A stretch of 64,000 nucleotides of DNA from Rhytidiadelphus loreus (GCA_947034895.1 OX344761.1:34546863-34610862), one strand, 5' to 3'. Positions 32,574-45,640 are shown, counted from the stretch's first letter. Notes: a model not told the origin generated them from the sequence alone. Program-made: numbers and translations.

Positions 32574-34400
32574 TGTTGGGAGGCCCATGTGGGGTGTACA
32601 TGGGCTGACCTCACTTACCTTAGGGGTCTAGAAGGTAGGTAGGGATCTTCTTGCTTCCTCTAATTCGGGTTGCTGTGTGGAAGTGGTTTAGTGTGTGTTT
32701 TTGATGTGTGTGTGAGAATAGAGAGAAAAGCCGAATGTTTGATTGGCGATTACAGTGGTTGCACAAAACTTTTTGAAATGAAAATTTGAGGGTTTGTTCT
32801 TCTTCAGATTGCTCTTCTAAAGAGACATATCTTGCTTGATTTGGAGTTGTGAGTAAAAAGTTATGAGCATGAGAGTGGAGGAGGAACTTTTGCCACCCAA
32901 AGAATAGGAGCAGAGATTCGAGCGGTTGCCAAAGCTTGTGGGTTTTTCCTATATCTTTGAAACTTTCAAGCATTATAGAAATGTTTTATAGCTTTTCATA
33001 TACTCATAACTTAAAGCTTTTGAAGTAGTGAAGAGAAAGTTATGAGTTCTTGAAATAGGAGAGGTCTGCTGCCTTTCAAAAGGCCGAGACTTTGCATGTT
33101 CGTAACTTATGGATAGAAGATTAGAATAGTTTGAAATTTAAGAAGAAGTTAATTTGTAAAGTTAGCTTTTCAAGAAGCTATTATATTTGTATTTTGAAGA
33201 CGAATTGAAGAAGATATAGAATTTAGAAGTAGAAGAGGTCTGCTGCCTTTCAAAGGAGAAGGCCGAGACTTTACTTGTTCATAACTTTTGGACAGTATCT
33301 TAGTTTGATTTGAAATTTTAAGGGGTGTTAGATTATTTCATTAGCTTTTCAAATTGCTATTGCACTTAGCATTTGGAGCTTGGAAACGTTTTTGGCAGTA
33401 GATCAAAGAACATAGCCAAATTAGAATTTCGTTTCATGTTTCTTTTACATCTCTTGAAGACTTCAAGATTTCAAGATTTGAAGACATGAAGATTCGTATG
33501 TTGTGGCTTGTGGCTTGTTATTCCTAGCCGGATTTGGAGGCTAGTTGTTTTCATTTCTGCATTGTAAGCTTTGTTGCGGGCTTTGTAGTCATTTCATTAT
33601 GACAATACTAGCCCCGTTTTATGTTTGTGGCGACGAAGTGGGATTGATCACCCACATGGTCGATCTTCTATGTTGTTCCCACTTGTGAAAGGCGATTCCT
33701 GGTCACAGTGGGTTTGAAGTTTAGAATCCAATCTTTCAGACGGCTCAGCTCGTGGACTGGCCGTCCCGTTTTACCCGTCCGAGGCCTTGTTTCTTATCAC
33801 ACGCCCTTACCTTTGGCCCCATAGAGCCACCACAGGGTAGGTCAATGGAAGTTTGAAGTGAAGATCAAGCGAAGATTGAAGATCAGATTAATTGAAGATT
33901 CAAGTATCATTACTTGTCTTCCATTTACACTCACAACTTACAGCCAGACACCCCGTGTGTTCCCTAAGCGCGCTCCTCTCTACCCAACAACGTCACCTCA
34001 CACAAACTACTTCCAATTGCTCAAAAATTCTTCAGTAACCCAACCTCATAATATCAACAAATTTTGTTGGCACGAAGAAACAACTTTGCTGGAGGTGCTT
34101 TGTAGTTTGCTTGAGCCTCGAGCTTCACGGCGGAGTTAAGTTCTTTCAAAAGCTCCATTTCCGTGCATACGCTCCATGGCGACTGCGTCCGGGTTGAACC
34201 TTCATTACCCGGTTATTTATATTGTAAAACACTGTCTCATCTTAATCGGCCATTTGCTTTCCCTTAAACAATAACCGTTGTTTTCTCTGTGAAATCTATG
34301 AATTTGTTGAATTAGCAAGTACTTACTATTTCTCACCTAACTCTTCATCGATAAGATAAAGCTGCTTCCGGACACTTCAGTAACTGCTTTTAGCGACTGC
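32574..34400 (+). repeat. possible retroelement LTR or leader fragment
   Basis: Begins TGTTGGGAGGCCCATGTGG, which looks like a plant LTR start. It continues through a GC-richer non-coding region with GTGGACTGGCCGTCCCG and CACCACAGGG. No gag or pol follows, and no second copy lies in the window, so this would be a solo or broken LTR. It includes the tandem duplication at 33059-33395. The end is undefined and the call is tentative. Confidence 0.3.
33059..33395 (+). repeat. tandem duplication of about 170 bp
   Basis: Two diverged copies in direct tandem, each starting AGAGGTCTGCTGCCTTTCAA and continuing GGCCGAGACTTTGC/ACTTG, GTTCATAACTT, TTTGAAATTT, TTAGCTTTTCAA and GCTATT. Boundaries are about 33059-33230 and 33231-33395. 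Confidence 0.75.
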
Positions 34401-34449
34401 CAGTGAGGTAGCTACGTAGGCTTGGAGGTTACAAAAGCATGCCAATGTG

Positions 34450-35820
34450 AATGAACACCACCGCTCTTTCAATATAACGCCCGATAGCACCCCGTTAAGA
34501 GCAAATGCAAAAGGGCCATAATCCAAATAGTGTGACAAAGCCCACACTAGGAGTTCCTGACATGGTCTTGGGTGTTGGTCCTAGAAATTTGACTCTACTC
34601 TATCTCATTAAGGGCTAAGACGAATTGACTAGTAAAAGTTGAAGAAAATGCTAACATGAAGAATTGGTCAAGTACCAAGAAATAATCCAATTCTTTTCAT
34701 GTCAATGCATATGGTTGCATTGAGATAAAATACAGATTTTCTTTGACATAATAAAAGCTGTAATTAGGTTAGTAATGCTAGCATTAGAGAAAAAAAAGAC
34801 TCATCAATAAATACTATAAAACTTATGATATTGTATGTATATATATAATATTATTAAGTGGTTAGAACGAGGGCTAGAGCATACATTTGCACAGACAAAT
34901 TGACAATCCCTTGACAAGTTGACATGAGAATTAACATGAGACACACTAGACAGGACTGAGATGCCATACATTGAGTCTACAATATAGCATTGGGAATTGG
35001 ACTATGAAAAATTGACATTAGGAGTGCTTCCTTGGTCTTATTTTATAAAACAAACTACAAAACAATATAGAGAAGTATCCATATTACAAATCAAAGTGAC
35101 CTTAGTCACAAAACATTAGACTTATTGACTTTTCCCAAGGGAATTAACCCTTAAATCCATTGTCTTGGGATTTTGTCAAATAGGCAAAATTTACATTAGA
35201 AATGGATAACCAAATGTCATTCCTCAAAGTCTTGCTTGAAGTCGATATACAATCTTGTATTCACCCTTGGAGAATGAGTGAGAATTTTCCAACTTGAATT
35301 TGTCATTGAAGATATCTAAATTTTCTCCAATTGATTAATTACACTTCTCACTCACTCCATGTATATGCATTTTATTGTTAGCATGTTAAGATCATGGCTT
35401 TTGTTTAAAATAATCTTATGATTGGAGTATTTCCAAATTGATTGTTAGAGTCAATAAATAGTGTGCTAGCTATTGCATTCAAGAAAGGGAATTTCTAATT
35501 GACATTACAATATGAATCTTGCTCCTTTTAGTATAACCATGCATCTTACAATTTAAGAATCAATTAGACTATGAAATAAAAAATATTATTGTGGTTGCAC
35601 TATTACAAATTCCATCAAGTACATTGACTTTTAGATCCTCTTGACAAGTTGAAGATTAAATGTATGACTACCATCAAACCATCAATCCAATGACAACGTG
35701 TAGGCCTAGCTAGGATAAGCTTACAAGAATCAAGAGCAAGTAGCAAGTCCATAGTTCAATGTTGTTAGCCATTGTGGAATGCGGTGCCAAAATTTTGGGC
35801 CAATGTGGTCGATTGGTTCA
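34450..35820. other. no gene seen
   Basis: AT-rich unique sequence; only very short open frames. No repeat termini recognised. Confidence 0.45.
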
Positions 35821-35823
35821 TAT

Positions 35824-35956
35824 CACTAGTAGAAAATCAAGCCCAATCTGTTGTTTTGGTCGCGTTGATCATCAACAAATTTCTGTTGGTCAACAAAAAT
35901 TTGTTGATGATCAACGCGACCAAAACAACAGATTGGGCTTGATTTTTTTACTAGTG
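35824..35956. mobile_element. CACTA-type hairpin MITE
   Basis: A 133-bp near-perfect palindrome starting CACTAGTAGAAAATCAAGCC and ending TTTACTAGTG. It is flanked by 3-bp target duplications TAT (35821-35823 and 35957-35959). Arms of about 60 bp match with only a few differences around a short centre near ATTTCTGTTGG. CACTAGTA termini with a 3-bp duplication are typical of CACTA (EnSpm) transposons. Any open frame through it is an artefact of the palindrome. Confidence 0.9.
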
Positions 35957-35959
35957 TAT

Positions 35960-38040
35960 GGTCTATCTGTAGTAGTTGCTCCAAATTCTCGGCAAAGCCA
36001 TGGAAAGCCACATGGCCATTTAGCCACCATCCTCTTCTTCAAAAATCCAAGCTCTATTTGTATTTTGTGGTTGTTTGTGGAATTTTTCCCCTCTCTTTGT
36101 TGTGAATTTGTTTCAATAGTAAAGAGTTTCCACATTGCTTGACCTTCATTTTTCACTACATGTTGCTCATTTGGAGTCAATGCTCAAATACTTGTGTCAC
36201 TTTGTTCTCTCCTCATTGCTCAAGTTACAAGCTAGTTAACATAGCCTACTATCTTCATTTGCCACTTAGATTGGAGTGGTAGTGGAAGGTGTCTCACCAA
36301 ACAAAGTCATCATAACAAAGATTTGAAGCTCCAAAGGGAAGATTGTGGGTGCTTATTTATCCACCCTAGGTAAATAGACAAATACAACCATGTTCTTTAA
36401 GTTGTAAGTTGACTTTTATTCTAGCAAGTGCCTAACGTCGGTCCATTGTGCCTTCCAAGTAATTAATCTTTGCTAAATTCCTACATATCTTCCCTCTAGT
36501 AGGAAGCCCTAAGAAACCAAAGTAGGTTACTCACCCAAACTAATTAGTGGACTACGGTGATTCTAAGTTCGGTATCCTATAGTCCTAATCTACCCTTCTT
36601 AAGTGGAATTTCACTTTGTGCCATTTCTAAAAACATAAAAATCATCAAATTTGAGTGTTCCGTCAAGAAGTTATGAACGGATGAAGTTTAGCCTTTGAAA
36701 GGCGTTCTAAACTTCATCCATGCTTTTCTACGGACTTAGCATTCCAATTGAATGTGGTGTTTGGATATAGGTCTGACCTCCTAGGATTTATCTACGTGTT
36801 AATTTTTGGCTTGTATGGACGAAATGTCCTAGAGTTCATCCATCATTTGTCCCAAACTTCATCCGTCTATATCTTTCCCATTATGACTCCGATACCCATG
36901 TATTTTATGTTTTTGGAAACCTATCAACCTCTACTCTATGATTTTATTGTTAAACCTGACCTGACTTCCTAACTCGTGGGTGTACTCTACTCCTAGGCCT
37001 CGGCTTGAATTAGGATGCTACTAATTTGGACAATTTGCAGAGTGATGGGATTTTAGCATCCTACCTCGGTTTGAAGATCCGCAATTAGGTTGTCCAATCT
37101 CCCCTTGGCTACCATCTGGAGCTTGCAAAAACCCTAGCCAATTTGTTTGAGAAATGTTGCATTAGTGGTGGCCTTGTGTTACAAGAAGAGTCCTATCCTT
37201 TTCTTGACTTTCTTCTTTCTCCCTTCTTTTATTTTTGCCCTATTTCCTGTGCTACATTAATTGGTGGTGGGTGAGGGACCACCAACTAATTCACGTAGCC
37301 CTAGATGTGGTTTAATCATCATTTACGCCTTGAACTACTACCTTACACATCGGTTATCCTAATACCAATCTAATGGTCAAGGAAGGTCGTTGAGATTTCC
37401 TCTTGCCATCCTATCTCCTTAGTCCTATCCTATCTAAACCTCCTTCTTTCTTCACTCCATTCTTGCACCTTGAAGTCTCCTATGTTGGTTGTTTGATGTA
37501 TTGAATTGAAGGTGGTGAGTGTGAGAATGATGGTGGTAAGGCCTTTCTTGTTTCTCCTAGGGTTAGACTTTACTTTATTTCAATTGCACCTATTCTACTT
37601 CTACTTCTATCTCTTATTTGCTTCTATCCTAAATTTTACTCCTATCTCTCAACTTCCCCTCTCCCCTTTTTCCTTTTCCTTTTTTCCCTCCTTTCTTTTC
37701 CCTAACTAGTCCAGGTAAGAAGCCCCCAAAAGAAAAAGAAACCCACCCAAAAGGATGAAATTGGAGATCTTGGCACGCATGTGCTGTGGGTGTAGCCTGG
37801 CTAGCGGAAAAACTTGGTTGGCTGGGTTGAAGCTCGGCTAGTTGGTGGTTGGCTCGCTGGCAGGTGCCTAGTTGGTTTAGTGCCAAAAAAGATTTAAATG
37901 CAATCAATAAAAAAGACTAAGTATGCCTAATCTACTCTCCCTACGAGGGGTTAGCTCCACAAGAGACATCATATTTTTGGATTCTAAACTTTAGTCGTTT
38001 CCAAGCGCATCTTGGAAACTAAACTTTAGAGATAATGACA
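35960..38040. other. no gene seen
   Basis: Mixed unique sequence with no convincing coding frame. It has a small perfect hairpin at 36679-36719 (GGATGAAGTTTAG and its complement). Around 37660-37720 there is a polypyrimidine-rich tract, and at 37795-37880 a G/T-rich stretch of GGCTGG and GGTTGG words. Confidence 0.4.
36679..36719. repeat. short perfect hairpin
   Basis: GGATGAAGTTTAG and its exact complement CTAAACTTCATCC are separated by 15 bases. The word GATGAAGTTT also occurs near 1553, suggesting a repeat shared with the left end of the window. Confidence 0.6.
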
Positions 38041-38053
38041 TTAGAAGAGATTT

Positions 38054-38089
38054 GAGGGCATTGGGAGATTGCAAGTTCCCAATGCCCTC
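38054..38089. repeat. short perfect hairpin
   Basis: GAGGGCATTGGGA is answered by TCCCAATGCCCTC after 10 bases. Function unknown; could be a transposon remnant or a structured transcript element. Confidence 0.6.
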
Positions 38090-39884
38090 TAACACTGCTA
38101 GAATTGCAGGAACGCGCAAAGAACTCTCTACTGATGTCGTGGCGATTGTGCCACCTTGGAAAAAATATTCAATTTTTTTTTTTGTTCAAAACATGTTTTT
38201 GACCAACTTTAAAAATAAAATATTAGGTCATTACTACCCTGACAGTAGTAACTAGTACCATGCTGTCATAGGGAACAGACTTGAAATAGTCCTCTTTTGG
38301 CCTCAAATTTCTTCTAATGTCATAGAGTCTCAAGGCATCGCCGTGACTTTGGCTTTAATACCAAATCTAAGACTTCCAAAGCTCTATCATCAATAATGTT
38401 TTTAATACACAATCTAGGACTTGGACTTCATGGGGCATTTAAAGCTTCATTGCTCCTATGGGGACCTACCACAATATGTGCACAATACTATGAGGGTTAG
38501 TGGACTACAAGACTAAGACGCATACGTGAAGACTATGGTTAGTACGAATGATTAGTGCGTAAACAACTCAACTTACAAAGCTAGAGACCCCCCAAAGTGG
38601 CATCGCCAAGGTATGGTGGGGGGCAATTCTAGCGTTAGTACAAGGCAATGAACTTTCACTTTCCTAAGATGAAATCACCACTCTACCTCCAATGTTAGTA
38701 AGACTAAACCAACAAATCTTAGAGAAAACTTAGAGCCAAGAAACTCACAATACTAAGAACGTTTATCCAAATGACTCAAGAACACAAAGCTCCCACGAGC
38801 TTGCAAGATAACAACAACGAGGCCAAAAGAGCTCCAAAACACTGTACAAAGGTTCTTGCTAAAATGCTAAAGATCCCACCATAAGTTGGACCCTACGGAC
38901 CCAAATACAAAACTTGAGGGTGGTTTGAAAGGAAGATGGGTGTCTTCTTATACTCTCCTAGGGCATCCACCTCTCATATTAACCTAGGTAATCCTATCAT
39001 CTTAGATTTTCATTCTTATCTTAGGATTTTCATCTTTTTTAGGTCATGTTGGTCCAACATTCTAATTTTCGGAACGTAACTCCAAATCACAAATGGATTG
39101 CGCCATTGGCTTCAAAAGGCCATTTTTGGTCTACAAGACCTTATACCCTTGTTTCCTTTGCGAAAAACTCATCTAAAACTAGAGCCAATTGGAATTAGTA
39201 AAAGATAAAAAAAATCTAACTTTTAGAGGTTATCTTTTCTGACAAAGAAAATTGGATAGGGTTGTCCGGAAGACTCTAGGGAGTAAGAAAAGACTCCTTT
39301 GTGACTTCATTCCAACTTTGTGTGCTCCAAAGATGCCAATCAACTCCACATAAATTTTGTTGTATTGATGTTTTGAAGGAAGGTGGTGATTCGGACACTT
39401 CCCACTATCAGAACACCTTGAAACTTATTGGAGCACATTATTAATATAAAAAGGGCTAACCTAGTTTTTAGTGAAATTTCATTGCAATCTGAGAATTTTC
39501 CATGAATTTCCCCTTATGGATTTAGAAAGTTAACTGTTTGGAAAGGCCATTTCTGCAAGTCAAAAAATTACGAAACTTCTTGAAGAACTTCTCATGGAGT
39601 TTTCCAAGAAGTGTGCAAGCTCATGGGTCTATCTAGCACATGTTGATAAGGAGGCAAAATCAACCTCCCTCGATTTACCGACAGTAAGGGAATCTTTTAC
39701 ATGTAAGGAAATCTTGGTGAATGGATTTTGTTTTTGACTTCCTAGCACGCTTTTGACCGTAGATCCGACTATTTGGTGGCTTGGCTTGAGAAAGTGACTC
39801 TTACATGCTAATAATTGGGGTTTCTAATAATTCGTTGATGGAATAGGAAAACTAAAACCTATCTTTGGGAATCTATCTAGGGAC
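38090..39884. other. no gene seen; probable old retroelement sequence
   Basis: No coding frame. It contains CCCCCCAAAGTGGCATCGCC near 38587 and TTCGGACACTTCCCACTATC near 39391. It leads into the LTR-end-like repeat at 39885, so it may belong to the same LTR or element, but this is not shown. Confidence 0.3.
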
Positions 39885-40200
39885 CCTTTTGGACTTTTTT
39901 TAGACCAATTTTAGCCAAGCACAGTGATATACATAGTGGTTTTAGGCTATTTTGGGTAGGTACCCTCAAACTTGTTGACTCCTCCTACTTTGAGGTTCTA
40001 ACCTATTTACAAGTGGATTTTAGAGGTGTTCTAGGGATAAAAGTCTATTTAGGACAAAATGTTATATTGTCTTGTAACATAATTATTTTGGTTTTACACT
40101 CTTTGGGGGGCTTTTTGTATGATACTATAACTTAAATTGAAAAATTTAGAAAAAGAACAAAAAAATAATGAATCCCAAGTAATGAATTTGGAGTCACAAA
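39885..40200 (+). repeat. LTR-end-like repeat, copy 2
   Basis: Colinear with 1940-2230 and in the same orientation. It shares the GGCTATTTTGGGTA start region, GGTTCTAACCTATTTACAAG, GGGATAAAAGTCTATTTAGG, ATTTTGGTTTTACACTC and the AATCCCAAGTAATGAATTTG end, which closes in GTCACA. About 38 kb separates the copies, so they are two insertions rather than one element's LTR pair. Confidence 0.5.
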
Positions 40201-40778
40201 GACCAATGTACATGATTGTTGAAGCAATATTGTATTGAAGAAGTACAATAAGTCAACATTAGAGATGCTATAGTGAAGAAGTGCCACAAGTAAATAACAA
40301 TACTTTTATTTCTATCTTTATGTTACTTTTCAATTTTCAGTTTTCACTTATATTTATCTTACTTTTTATTTTATCTTTATATTTTTTATTTTTTTATTTT
40401 TTTATTTTTCCTATTTCCTATTCACTTTTATTTTTATAGTAGTTTGTTTTAATTTGTTTGTTTTGTTTATTTGTTTGTAATGATGACAATTGAAATTGTC
40501 TCTTGAATATCTTCTTGTAAATTTTTTTCTCTTAGAAAAAATTAGCTTAGAAAATCATCTTCTCTTCCTTGTGCATTGCTATATTAAATTCTTGCATAAA
40601 TTGCTAAAAGAAGGTACACCTTGAAGATGCCTTCTTTTTGTTTTCTAGTACTTTAAATAGAAAGGATTAAACTCTCTTCTTATAAACCATGTTTAATGCG
40701 TTGATTACAATGTCTATTATTGAATTGTGTATAAAAGTATGGAAAAAATCCATGACCATGGCAATGAAATTGATACTG

Positions 40779-41083
40779 ACATTAGATGAAATTCAGGGTT
40801 GTGAATTTTCTTACGTTCCCCTATGTTCTCATCTTTGCTACGCAGCCTGTTGATGTGGTTGAGAGATGGCCATGTCAGCAAGCATTAAATTTATTTATTT
40901 TAATAAACTATTATTATTAAATATTATTAAATATTTATTTTAATATTTAAAAATAATAATTTTTAATTTTTAATTTTTTTAAATGTTTTTTTAATTATTT
41001 CTTCTTAGACAACACAGGTTGGTTCCCATTAACGGGAACCAGCCTGAAATGGCCCTTCCAAAGGGCTAAATCCCATCTAATGT
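40779..41083. mobile_element. MITE family F copy F1
   Basis: 305 bp with imperfect terminal inverted repeats ACATTAGATGAAATT and AAATCCCATCTAATGT. It holds an internal GGTTCCCATTAACGGGAACC palindrome and an AT-rich core. A relative lies at 53662-53981 with the same end words, the GTTCCCAT-GGGAACC palindrome and GTGGCCATCTC/GAGATGGCCATGTC. Superfamily not determined. Confidence 0.7.
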
Positions 41084-41526
41084 ATCATTTGGTATTTAGA
41101 AGAATAGCAAGAGAATTTAGAATTAATATCAATACATATGGCATAAGAAGAGTTAACTCTTTAAAATTCATATTGTGTTTTATTAAAACAATCATCATTT
41201 ACTAGGCTATAATTTCTATAAAATATTGAATTTTTTAACTAAATGTTTTTTTACTAATTTCATATTTGATGATGCACCTTCTATTATTTTTTAGAATAAT
41301 TTTATTGGTACTTTATCTAATTTTTAGTATTTTTATTTATCCAACTCTTGCAAAGGCATTACATATGCAAAATTGAATACTTGATGCAAGAGAAGAATAT
41401 CAAAAATTTACTACACCTTCAAACCATAACTATTTTTGTTATGAGCAATGATGATGGCATGTGAGTCTAGAAATGCGAGCCTATGAGCCTTGAACCTAGG
41501 TGTAAATAGATACTCTACAACTATTG

Positions 41527-41860
41527 AAGGTGCCTATAATATACATACTTATAATATAAGTACTCTATCACCATAAAAGGTGCTTATAACATAGGTACCT
41601 ATAATATAAACACCTATAATATAATTAGGTACCTATAATATAAACACCTATAATATAATTAGGTACCTATAATATAAACATCCTATAACCATCGAAGGTG
41701 CTTATAAAAAGGTACCTATAAAATAGACAACTATAATATAAATATCCAATAACTATAGGAGGTGTTTATAACATAGGTACCTACAACATAAATACTCATA
41801 ATATAAATTCCCTATAACTATGGAAGGTTCCTATAATATAGGTATCTATAACATAGGAGC
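41527..41860. repeat. AT-rich minisatellite
   Basis: Irregular tandem array built from AGGTACCTATAATATA and AACACCTATAATATA words, about 15-35 bp periods, over some 330 bp. Spacers are not unique, so it is not CRISPR-like. Confidence 0.8.
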
Positions 41861-43590
41861 TTAGGCTACTAGGCTCAAGATCTTAGGCTCACATGCTAGC
41901 AACCGTGCTATTAGGAGTAATTTTCCAAAGTCACCACTTTTGATTATTTTAGGGTTTGTAAATGTACCTAATGAGTTTATGCATTGTGAAATCCAATTTT
42001 CTTAAGAAGAATTACAAGATGTAGACCTTGAAGTATAAATTGAAATAAAAAATATATATTAAATTTTTTGACTTGACTCCTTCATTTTTTGTTCAAAAAT
42101 GAAATGCTAATTTTCATCTTGTTGAAAAAGGAAAAACTGTTTTTTTCAAAGTTAGATTTGCCTTTGTGAAAAGACTTCATTTGATGGGGATATATAACTA
42201 TAGTGTTTTGGATGGAATTTGCCCATATTGTCAAGGTATAAGTGCATGTTTGAATGGAGAAACAAAAGTAGTTGGGTAGAGAGAGAGAAGTGGGCTATAT
42301 ACTACATACTATATTGCTTGCAAAAATATAATATATTGAAAATATGTGTCAAAACTTAGGTTGTTACAAATCAAGGCTAGCATGACACATTGTTGTAAAT
42401 TATGAATTACAAATGCATGATTTCATCCAAGAAAGACTTTCATTTTGACTACATGATTTTTAGGGTGTTCCTATAGAAACAAGGAATGCAAATTTTGATG
42501 CTATCACTTTTTGGATAATGATCATGGTATGACCTAGTCATTTCAAGGACAAAACAACTTCTATACTAATTCACTTTACAAACTAATTCAATTAGTGCAA
42601 GAATTTGAAACTCCTTCACACTAATTAGGATGACTATTTGACAAGAGTTTACATGAAAGTTGAATGAATTTTGTCTAATAAGTGTATAATTTTAACAAGA
42701 ATTGGAAAAATGAAGACAAAAGTAGATGAAGGTATTAGACTATTTTGATATATAAAAACAATATAGACTACATTACTTTACAAACTTCACAATTACTACA
42801 CTTCACAAATTTATATATATAATTTCCAAATTAGTTTAAGTTAGTGTTAATTTTGTGGGGCTTCCTACTTGAATTGACTTGCACAATTTGAATGTTGATT
42901 GGTATTATCAATCGTACATCAAGTGTACAACTCGGTGTACAATAAAATATTGATTGTACTGTTTAGCTTCCCCTTCAATTTGAATAATATAACATGAAAT
43001 TAATTTGATAATTCTTCTTGGAATGTAAGAATATAAAGTTAAAAACTTTGACCCCTTAGGAGGCCAAATAATGGCCCTTTCAGACCAAATGGGTTAATAC
43101 AATGTATGATAGATGATTGGATCATCACTTCAATAAACAATGTTTGGAGTATTACAACTATCATGTTAGTGATGAGATAATACATTTGAGTTGTTTATGA
43201 ATACTATGCGACGACAAAAGTTGATTGCCATGTAAGGTATTGGAAATGCAAAGGTCATGTATCTTCTTTTAAAACTAGATGATCCTTTTGGAAGGTAGTC
43301 CATTTGTCAATTGTTTGTAAGGTGGGCATTCTAAATGCGCCATTGACTCAAAACCGCCATCATCAGTCTATGTACATCATAACTTTTGCATACAATATTT
43401 AAGTGTTGCATTCTTTGGTGAGTTGGAACCTCCTTTTACTTGCCAACAAGAAAATATGAAAATTTGACCATTCCAATAATAGTAACAACTAAGGCACAAT
43501 AGAAAAAAGTGGTGTTTTGGGGGGTGCCTACCTTACTTGGATGCAAAAGTTCAAAACCGTGAACAATTTGCATGAGTAAAGTTGAGACTT

Positions 43591-43830
43591 AGTGGTGCAG
43601 CTGATGAATATTATGATCCCAGAAAAGTGAACTCCCAAGGGATTTTGTCCAGTTCCATATCAACAGGAATCTGTTTAGTGATCGAGGCACACAGTTCTAC
43701 AATTTTTGAAGGTTAGAGGAGAGTCCAGATTTTTCCCTCTTCATGCTTTTAGTTTTTGCCATCGATATATGTAGCTTTGTAGTTCCTGGTCAATTTAAGA
43801 TTGGTCGTGTGAACCTCACATATTTTTCAT
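43591..43830 (+). pseudogene. possible relic of a SirB1-like transglutaminase-fold gene
   Basis: One frame reads SGAADEYYDPRK (43591 onward) and stops at 43714-43716. A different frame from 43779 reads VVPGQFKIGR. In the SirB1/transglutaminase-like family a DYYDPRNS motif is followed some 45-50 residues later by a PGHFLVR motif, and spacing and order here are similar. The frame change and stop mean any such gene is dead. The match rests on two short motifs, so chance resemblance is possible. Confidence 0.35.
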
Positions 43831-44430
43831 AAGTACAAACCTATTGCTTCAATCTGCTGCCTGCATCACCAAATAGAAACCTCATGTTCAAACTAAATTT
43901 CTATTATCAGATCGACTTTCCAAAGAATGAACACATCATTCATGTAGATAGCACATGGATTGCATTGCCTAAGCAAGGATGAGTATTCCTTCCAGTCACT
44001 AAGTTACATCCAAAACCATGTCATAGAAATGGACTAAATAAGAGCCAGGATGCTTGAGTAAGTTATAACACATATTACTAAGGATGTCTTCTTGAATCAA
44101 GAACTTTCAAGATTGAATTTTTTGTTCATCAGAGGATCAAATTCAAGTCAACCTTTTGGATTACCACCCTCTCCATCATATCCAAAAAACTTGATGCATC
44201 TGTATTTCTTACATTCTTTACTTCAATTATTGTATGCCAAAATACTTTTAAGTTTATTATTTTGATCTATGAATGTAAATGGGCTCTTTCCCTTCTTCCA
44301 AAAAAAATTACTTAGTTAATATAAAGTTTTCCTTGTTGAGAAAGTACATAGTCTAAGAGTCACTCAAATTGCCTTTTTAGAGCCTAATGTAGGACCCTAA
44401 ATCAACAAACTCTCCAAGTACGCCAACTAC

Positions 44431-45020
44431 TTAACCCCTAAATGCCCAAACTACATTTTTTGGCAACATATCAATTTTGGGTAACTCACTATGAATGGAG
44501 TTTTTATTTTTATTTTTGAAATTTTCACACAACATGTGCCCAAGGAGTAGCTTTAAGGCCCAACAATTTTCATAACTTTTGACTACATGGTTTTAAAGTT
44601 ATTGCATGATATGTCATTTTCAATGCTTGGTGGGCAGCCCAAGCAATAAAAAAAACTTCTTTAAAAATCACTTTTTAAAGTAATAAAAGTTTGAAGTTCG
44701 TTCTCTATATTTATATATACATGGAAAGCTTTTAATCATTCTATTTTGATGAATTAGATGAAAGTTATGAGGAGTTTTAGTTTGGGGTAGTTTGGGGTAA
44801 TTTGCAGGTAGTTATGGAATCTCTACTCTACGACAAACTTTGAGGTCCTTTATTTAACTCAATTTTAAATATTTTTGAAAAAAAACACTAGGTGTAGATT
44901 GTTTATTACAACATTTCAACCATTGGGATTGGGATTTTTCAATTCTATAAATAAATTCTTAACAATTTAGTATTTTGATTCATTCTCTATTTCTTTCTGA
45001 ATGATTTGAAAATTTTCATC
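44431..45020 (+). mobile_element. TTAA element, family A copy A4, right end lost
   Basis: Left end TTAACCCCTAAATGCCC at 44431. Colinear with A1 and A2 through GGCAACATATCAATTT, TGCATGATATGTCATTTTC, AGGTAGTTATGGAATCTC and AACAATTTAGTATTTTG. It stops near 45020, where sequence related to family B takes over. Confidence 0.75.
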
Positions 45021-45640
45021 CAATTTTTTTACAGTAGTTTTAATGTGTTTGCTTTAGAAGTTCGTCAAAATTCCTTCATTGAGGTGTTATTGACTTCCTT
45101 AAGAAAGAAGTTGCTAAAAAATTGGATTACAAAAAATACTTCTTTAATTAGCAGTATTTTGCCAACTTGTACCTCTTCTGCTCAAAATCTGAATTTTGCA
45201 AAAAAAATCTTATTTGAAGTTGATCTCTCCTAATAAAATGAATTTAACTAAGTCTAGTTCTTATTCCAACTTTAAAATTTGAAAATTTTGTAAAATTAAA
45301 CTATTTATAGCTATTTGAACTTTGGACCTATAATTGTGGTATACTAAATTTCTAATTATAGAATGACACAAAATTTTAGATTATACCATATTGTCGAACT
45401 ATAATATACATTTATGGTGCAATTTTCAAAATTTTCAAACATATATTGTATTTTATATGAATTTTCTTCACTCCTACTTGAAAAAATCATAGCAATTTCA
45501 AATTTTCACAAAAAATAAATAAATTTATGACTTATAGAAGATATGTGATTCCATCTCTCAAAAATAAAATAAAATGATTCCCAGTTATACTTAGTGGCAT
45601 ACAAAGCAACGGATATTGAGGTTGTTCACACGGTGATATA
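45021..45640 (+). mobile_element. family B-related fragment
   Basis: Resembles the right part of the 48282-49025 element. Shared landmarks are TTCTAATTATAGAATGA, ACTATAAT-GTACA/TACA, TGGTGAAATTTTCA-like, TTTTCTTCACT and ATTTCATCTCTCAAAAATAAA. No TTAA end is visible. Confidence 0.5.

Larger units (their letters stand above)
41084..44430. other. long AT-rich stretch, mostly without genes
   Basis: Apart from the minisatellite at 41527-41860 and a possible gene relic at 43591-43830, I see only short low-complexity frames. A loosely TTAA-end-like word, CCAAATGGGTTAA, occurs at about 43085-43097. Confidence 0.4.

Noticed and set aside
35759..36142. Open frames of 60-127 aa on both strands
   Set aside because: They run through the palindromic CACTA MITE, which produces mirrored peptides on both strands; no evidence of a gene.
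1940..40200. The two LTR-end-like repeats as the LTR pair of one huge element
   Set aside because: They are 38 kb apart, enclose unrelated genes and transposons and have diverged clearly.
41527..41860. Regular repeats that might suggest a CRISPR-like array
   Set aside because: Period is irregular, units are AT-rich and there are no unique spacers; it is a minisatellite in a plant genome.
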